Below are positions 6,135 to 11,732 of a DNA stretch of 11,732 nt, piece by piece. Every line of letters starts with the position of its first letter. The stretch's first letter is position 1. The DNA is from a bacterium. Lineage in GTDB: Bacteria > Oederibacteriota > Muellerivitia > Muellerivitales > Muellerivitaceae. Position numbers and translations under genes: made by a program. The stretch is taken from assembly GCA_025980505.1 (NCBI GenBank), contig JAICXI010000015.1:1-11732 (forward strand). The letters are read 5' to 3'. The notes beneath the pieces are model-generated. The model saw only the letters and a program-made list of their open reading frames with translations, was not told where the DNA came from and made no database searches.

Positions 6135-7694
6135 TTGTTTGAAACCCCTGCTTCCCGATGTCCCATTTTAAGGGCCTTTTGTTTTATCGCGTTGTTTTGG
6201 GGGATCGTCCCCCGGGCCCATGCGCAAGTGACCCTTGACGCCGAAAGGCCTTTTGGTTTGGGGGAAGTCATCATCCTTCCCGGATCCTCGGATTATTTGG
6301 GGGACGTTCCCCATGAAACGGAGGCCATCACCGACCCCCTGCCTTACCATTCCCTGGAAGGCATGATAGCCTCCCAAGTGGGCTGGCTGGCTCCCCCCTC
6401 GGCCCCGAACTTGGGACTGCACGCTTATGCACCCGGCCTTTTGTTCGATGAGATCCCTTACCCATTTGAATCCTCCTCGATATTGGATTGGTTGCCCGCG
6501 GGAACTTCTTTCACGGTCCTCAATTTCCCTTCTTCGGCCTGGTGGGGGCCATCGGCGGCGGCCGGCGCGGTCCAACTGAAAGCTCCCGGCTTAAGCCAAG
6601 GGGTGGGGGGGAAATTCTCGGCCTGGGGAGGCGATCCCCTGGCTGTCGGTGGTTATGGGAGTTTTCATTCGCCGTCCCTGGCTTTTTGCGGCGACTACCG
6701 GCACTCCACCGGTGGTTCCAAAGGGGTCGAGGATAGCTTTTACGCCGCCTCCAAAATCCAATGGTTTCAGGATGATTCGGCCGGGCTGGAAAGCGGCTTG
6801 CTGGGCGCCCAACGGTTTTTGAACGACGACTGGTATTTGGCTTACACGAACTTCCGCCTTTCCATCCTTGATTTTCAAACCCTCCAATTGAAACCCTATT
6901 ACCAAACCGCCACCTTGGGAGGTCAAAGGCTCCAGGAAGCCGGAGGCCGCTTGGATTACTTGTTCAACATGGCGGGATTGGCCGAAAGCCATTGGGGGAT
7001 GGGTTGGAGCCGGGATGACTTATCCACGGGCGGCGGGGCTGAAAGCTTCCAGCGGGGGTATTTCCAAAACACGGAATTCTTCGACATCCTGGGTTCGGTG
7101 ACGGTGGACATGGCGTTCCGCTGGGACTTTTCCAGCAATTCCGCAACCCTTTTCAGCGCCTTGATAGGAGCCCAGTACAACGAAGGCGCTTTTTCCGTGA
7201 TGGGGGATTACGCCAAGGGAAGGCCCGAGTTTTCAATCCAGGACATCCGGCAATGGGACGCGGGCTTGAGGTATCAAATAGGGGAAGAGTGGAATTTGAC
7301 GGGAAAATACGTCGGGGAAGAGGCGGGACAGGGCCCTTTGAACGGCGTGAAATGGGGGCTTCAGGCCGACCATCGGTCGGTTTGGGGGGCGGCTTTCAGC
7401 GAATTGAAATTTGATTTGGAAGAGGAAGCCCTGGCGGATGGTTCGGGAAATATCGCCTATGACACGGGCGGGAATATAAGCGTGAAGGTCCTGCGATGGT
7501 TCCATTTGTGGATGAAAGGGCGTGGGTTTTCCAACACTCCTTTTTACTACGAGATCGGCGGCGATTGTCCCCTGGACGACGGGACAAGGGTTTACGTTTC
7601 CGCCGCGAACTTAAGCCAAGGGTCGACCCCCTGGCCGGAGCCTTTGGGGCCTGATGGAAGCGTTTTTTGGGTGGGACTGGAAAGCAAATTTTAG
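6135..7694 (+). CDS. Divergent TonB-dependent-receptor-like outer-membrane protein
   Basis: About 519 residues if translation begins at TTG 6135. The frame is open back into the tRNA (GTG 6054), but a start inside the tRNA is not credible. There is no clear ribosome-binding site, so the start is uncertain. Residues 1-30 form a signal peptide ending PRAHA, cleavage before Gln31. GEVIILPG (43-50) sits where the TonB box and plug entry would be. Residues about 52-150 follow the plug pattern: LPYHSLEGMI, LLFDEIPYP in place of the usual ligand/loop strand, and PSSAWWGPSAAAGAVQL (132-148) matching the family's plug-closing segment. The remaining 370 residues look like barrel strands and end VFWVGLESKF, with the terminal Phe expected for outer-membrane insertion. 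The barrel is short for the family and the Arg-Gly-Pro of the plug is missing. The substrate cannot be told. No second receptor component or TonB/ExbBD gene is in the window. Confidence 0.68.
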   Translation: MFETPASRCPILRAFCFIALFWGIVPRAHAQVTLDAERPFGLGEVIILPGSSDYLGDVPHETEAITDPLPYHSLEGMIASQVGWLAPPSAPNLGLHAYAPGLLFDEIPYPFESSSILDWLPAGTSFTVLNFPSSAWWGPSAAAGAVQLKAPGLSQGVGGKFSAWGGDPLAVGGYGSFHSPSLAFCGDYRHSTGGSKGVEDSFYAASKIQWFQDDSAGLESGLLGAQRFLNDDWYLAYTNFRLSILDFQTLQLKPYYQTATLGGQRLQEAGGRLDYLFNMAGLAESHWGMGWSRDDLSTGGGAESFQRGYFQNTEFFDILGSVTVDMAFRWDFSSNSATLFSALIGAQYNEGAFSVMGDYAKGRPEFSIQDIRQWDAGLRYQIGEEWNLTGKYVGEEAGQGPLNGVKWGLQADHRSVWGAAFSELKFDLEEEALADGSGNIAYDTGGNISVKVLRWFHLWMKGRGFSNTPFYYEIGGDCPLDDGTRVYVSAANLSQGSTPWPEPLGPDGSVFWVGLESKF

Positions 7695-7814
7695 CGCGGG
7701 GATCCTCGGGTTAGGGGGATGCGGGCTCCCGCCGATGTGGAATTTCAAAAGAGGGGTTCAAAAGGCCCATTTCGTCGTTCCACGGGGACTTTTCGGAATC
7801 TTGGAAGGCCTTTC

Positions 7815-7843
7815 TTGACCCTCTTGGAACCCCATGTTAGTTT
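7815..7843 (+). promoter_or_regulatory. Possible promoter for the second PorV-like gene
   Basis: TTGACC (7815-7820), a 17-nt spacer and a weak -10 TAGTTT (7838-7843) sit immediately before ATG 7850, which would make the message nearly or completely leaderless. A direct repeat TCTTGGAA at 7799-7806 and 7822-7829 (period 23 bp) brackets the -35 box. The rest of the 155-bp gap (7695-7849) shows no gene and no terminator with a T-tract. Confidence 0.35.
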
Positions 7844-7849
7844 GAACCG

Positions 7850-8776
7850 ATGAAAAAATGGTTTTTCCTACCCTTGGCCCTTTTTTTAGCCGGCCCCTGC
7901 CGGGTGATGGCCTTGGACCCCGGAACCAGCGGGGCCGATATCTTGAAGGTGCCCATTGGAGTCCGGCCTACCGCATTAGGCGGGGCTTATTCCGCATTTG
8001 GGGATGACGTCTACGTCATCGGGTATAACCCGGCGGGACTGGCGCGGGTTTCCAAGTATAGCGTTGGCCTCGACCACATCGAGGGTCTGGCGGGCGTGGA
8101 AGTCGAATCCCTGAGTGTGGCGGTGCCGACCCGGAATGCCGGCAATTTCGGGGGCCAAATCATTTTCCGGCACATGCCGAACATCGAAAACACCTTGGCC
8201 ACCGACCCGGTGGTTTCGGCCAATGACATTGTTCTCACCGTCGCGGACGCCCAACAGTTCGGCAAGGTCTCGGTAGGCGGCGCTTTTAAGACCATTGTTT
8301 CCACCTTGGGGGACAAACAGGCCTTTACCCAGGCCCTCGATGTGGGCTTCAAGATCCAGCTTTGGGAGACCGATTTTGCGGCCGTGGTCCAGAACATCGG
8401 GCCGGCGGTGCGCTTTCAACCCGACCCGCAGGGCGAGGATCCCTTGCCCCTGACCTTTCGCCTGGGCATCGCCAAACCCCTCATCGTTTCACCCGCCTCA
8501 ACCCTGTTGGTCAGTGCCGAGGCCCTCAATGTCCGGGACGAGGGGAACCAAGCTTCGGTGGGCCTGGAATACTGGCACCGCAGCGTCTTGGCCATCCGTG
8601 CCGGGTACCGGTTCACCGGCCAAGCCGACCTGAGCGGGGGGTTCTCCGCCGGCGCCGCCCTGCGCTACAGCCTGGGCAAGCTTGAATACGAGATCGGTTA
8701 CGCCTGGAGGCCCTCCCAGGTGAATTCGGACTTCCTTGCCAGCAACCATGTTTTTGGGCTCCTTTTGTGGTATTAA
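7850..8776 (+). CDS. PorV/UPF0164-type outer-membrane protein (short form)
   Basis: A 308-residue exported protein from ATG 7850, with no Shine-Dalgarno-like sequence in the preceding bases (TTTGAACCG). The signal peptide is residues 1-21 (MKKWFFLPLA, cleavage after VMA). The signature at residues 28-64 (GADILKVPIGVRPTALGGAY, then GDDVYVIGYNPAGLA) aligns with that of the larger barrel protein at 1083-2828, so the two are paralogues. The rest consists of amphipathic beta-strands, and the chain ends in aromatic Tyr (FGLLLWY), as expected for an outer-membrane barrel. Unlike its paralogue it has no Ig or OmpA extension. In type IX secretion systems such FadL-like barrels (PorV, PorQ) act at the outer membrane with secreted cargo, but the family is widespread in genomes where no such role is known. 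It follows the TonB-receptor-like gene and precedes the ribosomal-protein operon. Confidence 0.85.
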   Translation: MKKWFFLPLALFLAGPCRVMALDPGTSGADILKVPIGVRPTALGGAYSAFGDDVYVIGYNPAGLARVSKYSVGLDHIEGLAGVEVESLSVAVPTRNAGNFGGQIIFRHMPNIENTLATDPVVSANDIVLTVADAQQFGKVSVGGAFKTIVSTLGDKQAFTQALDVGFKIQLWETDFAAVVQNIGPAVRFQPDPQGEDPLPLTFRLGIAKPLIVSPASTLLVSAEALNVRDEGNQASVGLEYWHRSVLAIRAGYRFTGQADLSGGFSAGAALRYSLGKLEYEIGYAWRPSQVNSDFLASNHVFGLLLWY

Positions 8777-8800
8777 GCCCCCCTTTCCAATGACAAAAGC

Positions 8801-8829
8801 TTGACAAGGGTATATCACCTGAATAAACT
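8801..8829 (+). promoter_or_regulatory. sigma70-like promoter for rplU-rpmA
   Basis: A perfect TTGACA (8801-8806), a 17-nt spacer and TAAACT (8824-8829). Transcription would begin near 8836, leaving a leader of about 45 nt that ends in a strong ribosome-binding site, GGGAGG (8870-8875), 5 nt before ATG 8881. I see no clear terminator between the upstream barrel gene and this promoter. Confidence 0.6.
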
Positions 8830-8880
8830 CTTACCTCTTTCACGCCCTTTTGAACGGGGCCGCATTTTAGGGAGGCATTC

Positions 8881-9195
8881 ATGTACGCTGTGATTCAAGC
8901 CGGTGGGAAACAATACCGCGTTAGCGAAGGCGATGTAATTACGGTCAACCGGCTCAAGGGAAACCCCGGGGACCCGATTGAATTCACCCAAGTCGTCTTA
9001 TTGGAAAACAACGGGCAATTGCGGGTGAAAAAAGCCGAAATCAAGGGCATCAAGGTCACCGGGAAGATCGTGGGTCAAACCCAGGGAAAGAAGATAAGGG
9101 TTTTCCGTTATCGCCGCCGGAAAAACACCATGCGGACCAAAGGGTCCCGGCCCAAAATAACGACGGTTTCCATTGAGAAAATTTTAACGGCGTAA
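8881..9195 (+). CDS. rplU: Large-subunit ribosomal protein bL21
   Basis: A 104-residue protein of the usual bL21 length. It opens MYAVIQAGGKQYRVSEGD, the family signature, and has GKIVGQTQGKKIRVFRYRRR in the rRNA-binding region. Near the C-terminus the common GHRQ motif reads GSRP, a mild divergence. The start is ATG 8881 with a strong GGGAGG 5 nt upstream. bL21 is a component of the 50S subunit that binds 23S rRNA. It is followed after 21 bp by rpmA, the standard bacterial order. Confidence 0.97.
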   Translation: MYAVIQAGGKQYRVSEGDVITVNRLKGNPGDPIEFTQVVLLENNGQLRVKKAEIKGIKVTGKIVGQTQGKKIRVFRYRRRKNTMRTKGSRPKITTVSIEKILTA

Positions 9196-9216
9196 GAACT
9201 AAAAGGAGTCGAGGTC

Positions 9217-9477
9217 ATGGGTCAACATAAAGCGGGTGGTTCCACCCGAAACGGACGCGATAGTAACAGCCAAAGGCTGGGGATCAAGGCCTTCGGGGGC
9301 AATTTCGTGACGGCGGGAAGCATTCTCGTGCGTCAACGCGGGATGCGTTACAAGGCGGGACAAAACGTCGGCGTGGGCAAGGACGACACCCTGTTCGCCA
9401 AAGTCCACGGCCTGGTGACTTTCCGGGAGTTCAAAAAGGGACTCAAGATGGTGAGCGTGGAGCAGAAGCAGGCCTGA
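9217..9477 (+). CDS. rpmA: Large-subunit ribosomal protein bL27
   Basis: An 86-residue protein with the bL27 signature HKAGGSTRNGRDSNSQRLG at residues 4-22, then GSILVRQRGMRYKAGQNVG (44-62) and KDDTLFAKVHG. AGGAG (9204-9208) lies 8 nt before ATG 9217. The N-terminal tail, which reaches towards the peptidyl-transferase centre in the 50S subunit, begins MGQHKAGG rather than the common MAHKKAGG. There is no cleavable N-terminal extension and no Prp protease gene between rplU and rpmA, unlike Firmicutes. An intrinsic terminator follows 24 bp after the stop. Confidence 0.96.
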   Translation: MGQHKAGGSTRNGRDSNSQRLGIKAFGGNFVTAGSILVRQRGMRYKAGQNVGVGKDDTLFAKVHGLVTFREFKKGLKMVSVEQKQA

Positions 9478-9501
9478 TTTTCTAAACCTTTCCGATAACC
9501 T

Positions 9502-9531
9502 AAAACCCCGCTTTTGAAGCGGGGTTTTTTT
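9502..9531 (+). terminator. Strong Rho-independent terminator after rpmA
   Basis: ACCCCGCTT (9505-9513) pairs with AAGCGGGGT (9517-9525) around a 3-nt loop and is followed by an unbroken run of Ts up to 9531. The A-tract before the stem (9502-9505) mirrors the T-tract. It separates the highly expressed rplU-rpmA pair from obgE. I see no convincing promoter in the 37 bp before obgE, so partial readthrough may drive obgE. Confidence 0.9.
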
Positions 9532-9568
9532 GTTTCCGGGACTTTTAGGATCGAGACGAGGATTCGGC

Positions 9569-10864
9569 ATGATCATTGATGAAGTCACCATAACGGTGGA
9601 AGCGGGGGCCGGTGGAAACGGATGCCTGAGTTTCCGCCGTGAAAAATACGTGCCCCGCGGGGGGCCGGATGGAGGCGAGGGCGGACGGGGAGGGGACATC
9701 TTCCTGGAAGCGCGAACCGACGTCCATACCCTCGTTGATTTCATCTACCAGCCCCTTTTCAGGGCGCGGCACGGGGAGCACGGGAAGGGCAAGAACAAGC
9801 ACGGGAAGGATTCGGAACCGGTGGTGGTGCGGGTTCCGGTGGGGACCTTGGTGTTCGACCCGGAAAAAAACCTCATCGTCGACATGAATGAAGACGGAAT
9901 GAAGTTCCTGATCGCCAAGGGCGGGCGCGGTGGAAGGGGAAATACCACTTTCGCCACTTCAACCCAACAGGCACCCCGCCTGGCGGAAAGGGGGGAACCC
10001 GGTGAAATAAAGACCATCCGGCTTGAGTTGAAACTGTTGGCCGATGTCGGAATCGTGGGGTTCCCTAACGCCGGGAAATCCACCCTCCTTTCAAGGATCA
10101 CCCGCGCGCATCCCAAGATCGCCGATTATCCATTCACCACCTTGGAACCCCAGTTGGGCGTGGTCCAACTCTCCGGCGGACGGAGCTTTGTCGTTGCCGA
10201 CGTGCCGGGCCTCATCGAAGGCGCCAGCCAAGGAAAAGGGCTGGGAGTCCGCTTTTTAAAGCACCTGGAACGGACAAAGCTGCTTTTGCATCTGGTAGAA
10301 TTAGCCAGCGTGGAAAGGTTCACGGAAATCGAGAAGAGGATCCGGGTCATTAACCGGGAATTGCGGCAGCACAGCGCCAAGTTCCAAAAAACGCCGCAAC
10401 TCATCGTATTGACCAAGATGGACGCGGTTCCATCCTCCAAGTACGAGTCGTGGGCACGGCGGTTGGAAAAGAAGGGCCAGCCCGTTTTAACGATATCCTC
10501 GGTGACGGGCCAGGGTTTAAACTCCCTAATGGAGTCGGTTTGGAAATTGCTTTCGCAGATCCGTGCGGAAGCGGCGGCGCAACCCGTTAAGGCCAAAGAG
10601 GTTGTTTACCAGGCTAAACCGAGGTTTGAAATCCAAAAACGCGACGATGGCTTTCATGTTGCCGGCCCGGAGATTAAAAAATGGGTGGCCATGACCCATT
10701 TTGAGAGTCGCGATGCCCTGGAACGGTTCCAAAAGATTCTCCAGAGGATGGGCGTGATCAAGGAACTCAGGAAACAGGGTGCCCGGGAGGGCGATACGGT
10801 TTTTTGCGAGGGCCAAGAACTGACGTACGAACCCGATATCCTGGACAACGGCCATGGAAAATAA
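9569..10864 (+). CDS. obgE: Obg family ribosome-associated GTPase
   Basis: A 431-residue protein from ATG 9569, with GAGG (9558-9561) 7 nt upstream. An in-frame TTG at 9530 lies in the terminator T-tract and is rejected. Residues 1-158 are the glycine-rich Obg fold (VEAGAGGNGCLSFRREKYVP, GGPDGGEGGRGGD). The G domain shows G1 GFPNAGKS (164-171), switch region FTTLEPQLG (189-197), G3 DVPG (211-214), G4 TKMD (282-285, with Thr in place of the common Asn) and G5 SSVTG (310-314). Residues about 350-422 are the C-terminal OCT domain (RFEIQKRDDGFHV, then EGDTVFCEG). Obg proteins act in 50S assembly and growth control. The gene lies in the conserved rplU-rpmA-obgE-proB order and overlaps proB by 11 bp. 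Confidence 0.97.
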   Translation: MIIDEVTITVEAGAGGNGCLSFRREKYVPRGGPDGGEGGRGGDIFLEARTDVHTLVDFIYQPLFRARHGEHGKGKNKHGKDSEPVVVRVPVGTLVFDPEKNLIVDMNEDGMKFLIAKGGRGGRGNTTFATSTQQAPRLAERGEPGEIKTIRLELKLLADVGIVGFPNAGKSTLLSRITRAHPKIADYPFTTLEPQLGVVQLSGGRSFVVADVPGLIEGASQGKGLGVRFLKHLERTKLLLHLVELASVERFTEIEKRIRVINRELRQHSAKFQKTPQLIVLTKMDAVPSSKYESWARRLEKKGQPVLTISSVTGQGLNSLMESVWKLLSQIRAEAAAQPVKAKEVVYQAKPRFEIQKRDDGFHVAGPEIKKWVAMTHFESRDALERFQKILQRMGVIKELRKQGAREGDTVFCEGQELTYEPDILDNGHGK

Positions 10865-11732
10865 GCGTTCCCCCTATTTATCGTCGGTCCGCCGAGTGGT
10901 GGTGAAAATTGGAAGCAGCCTGCTGACGGACAGGGATAAGCGGTGCATCCAAAGCGGGTTCCTGCGGCAGATCTCCCGGCAAGTCCGGTCCCTCCAGGGA
11001 AGGGGAATCCAATGCGTCATTGTCACCTCCGGCGCCATCGCGGCGGGGCTGTTCAAGTTGGGGCTAAAAAAAAGGCCGAAGGAAATGTCCGAGCTGCAGG
11101 CCTTGGCCGCCATCGGCCAAAGCAATTTGATGCATGAGTATGAAACGGCTTTTAACCGGTCCCAATTGAAAGTGGCTCAAATCCTTTTGACCCGCGAGGA
11201 CCTTTCGGACCGCCGCCGTTATTCGAACGCCCATAACACGCTGATGCGGCTCTTTGGGCACAAGATCATCCCCGTGGTCAATGAAAACGATACGGTTGCG
11301 GTGGAAGAAATTAAATTTGGCGACAATGACACCTTGGGGGTGCTGGTGGCCCATTTGTCCGAGGCGGATTTGCTGGTGATTTTGACCGATACGGAGGGCT
11401 TTTACAGCGAGGATCCCCGCACGAATCCCGAGGCGAGACTTCTTTCGGATGTGCTGGAATGGGACGGGCAACTGGCCCAAAGCGCGACTTCCTCCAAATC
11501 GTTGGTCGGCACCGGCGGGATGGTGACTAAAATCAAGGCCGCTAAAAACATGATGCAGTCCGGTACACCGATGGTGATCGCCAACGGCCGTAAGAAGAAT
11601 GTGCTTTTAAAGATCCTGGATTCGGAACCGATCGGAACTTTTTTCCACCCCTCCGTCCATAAGATGAACAGCCGTAAAAAATGGCTGGCTTGGAGCGTGG
11701 AACCAAAAGGTGAAATGATGATCGATGACGGC
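10854..11732 (+). CDS. proB: Glutamate 5-kinase (partial, C-terminus cut by window edge)
   Basis: The first 293 residues of glutamate 5-kinase, which phosphorylates L-glutamate in the first step of proline synthesis in the cytoplasm. The amino-acid-kinase fold is clear: VVVKIGSSLLT (15-25), VTSGAIAAG (57-65), VVNENDTVAVEEIKFGDND (141-159), LTDTEGFYSEDPR (177-189) and GTGGMVTKIKAA (219-230). At about residue 272 the C-terminal PUA domain starts (RKKWLAW), so this is the long, PUA-containing form. The chosen start is ATG 10854, inside the end of obgE (11-bp overlap, different frame), with no strong Shine-Dalgarno, which suggests translational coupling. GTGs just before VKIGSS are less likely starts. 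The usual partner proA, if present, would lie beyond the window. Confidence 0.95.
   Translation, partial: MENKRSPYLSSVRRVVVKIGSSLLTDRDKRCIQSGFLRQISRQVRSLQGRGIQCVIVTSGAIAAGLFKLGLKKRPKEMSELQALAAIGQSNLMHEYETAFNRSQLKVAQILLTREDLSDRRRYSNAHNTLMRLFGHKIIPVVNENDTVAVEEIKFGDNDTLGVLVAHLSEADLLVILTDTEGFYSEDPRTNPEARLLSDVLEWDGQLAQSATSSKSLVGTGGMVTKIKAAKNMMQSGTPMVIANGRKKNVLLKILDSEPIGTFFHPSVHKMNSRKKWLAWSVEPKGEMMIDDG

Noticed and set aside
6590..7622. 13-bp direct repeat CTTAAGCCAAGGG at 6590-6602 and 7610-7622
   Set aside because: Both copies encode Leu-Ser-Gln-Gly in the same gene, there is no flanking similarity, and a chance codon-level match is sufficient.
7721..7732. GCGG/CCGC hairpin after the receptor-like gene as a terminator
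   Set aside because: The stem is only 4-5 bp and no T-tract follows.
9530..9568. Earlier obgE start at TTG 9530
   Set aside because: It falls in the T-tract of the rpmA terminator. ATG 9569 has a ribosome-binding site and matches the conserved Obg N-terminus.
11066..11073. A8 run in proB as a frameshift or slippage site
   Set aside because: The frame continues intact with all kinase motifs downstream, and the run encodes a Lys-Lys stretch that is unremarkable here.

Overview
The window comes from a Gram-negative-type (diderm) bacterium with roughly mid-50s to 60% GC by eye. It encodes signal peptides, a lipobox, several outer-membrane beta-barrels, an OmpA-type domain and a TonB-receptor-like protein. 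The mix of PorV/UPF0164-type barrels, an FlgD-like Ig domain, TPR solenoids and a PD40/TolB-like propeller is typical of FCB-group, Elusimicrobia-like, spirochaete-like or uncultured candidate-phylum genomes. I cannot assign a phylum from sequence alone.

Layout. Positions 1-825 (minus strand) carry the N-terminal part of a membrane-anchored PpiD/SurA-type folding factor, cut by the window edge. A 257-bp divergent intergenic region follows, with one good sigma70-like promoter facing each way. On the plus strand comes an apparent three-gene envelope operon. It holds a PorV-like barrel fused to an FlgD-like Ig domain and an OmpA C-terminal domain (1083-2828), a TPR plus PD40-propeller lipoprotein (2944-4173), and a secreted TPR protein whose C-terminal half is built from 51-residue repeats (4203-5981). 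A tRNA-Gly(CCC) gene lies at 6040-6114. It is followed by a divergent TonB-dependent-receptor-like protein (6135-7694) and a second, shorter PorV/UPF0164-type protein (7850-8776). The right end is a conserved housekeeping block: rplU, rpmA, a strong intrinsic terminator, obgE and proB (the last cut by the window edge).

How the parts may work together. The left two-thirds reads as an envelope-biogenesis locus: a periplasmic folding factor, three outer-membrane barrels, one possible peptidoglycan-contacting domain, one lipoprotein and one periplasmic scaffold. The most interesting point is that the three-gene operon carries the domain set of the type IX secretion proteins PorV (barrel) and PorE (TPR, propeller, OmpA lipoprotein), divided differently between proteins. 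The second is a strict 51-residue periodicity (34 + 17, one TPR plus one extra helix) in the third protein. The rplU-proB block is ordinary conserved chromosome.
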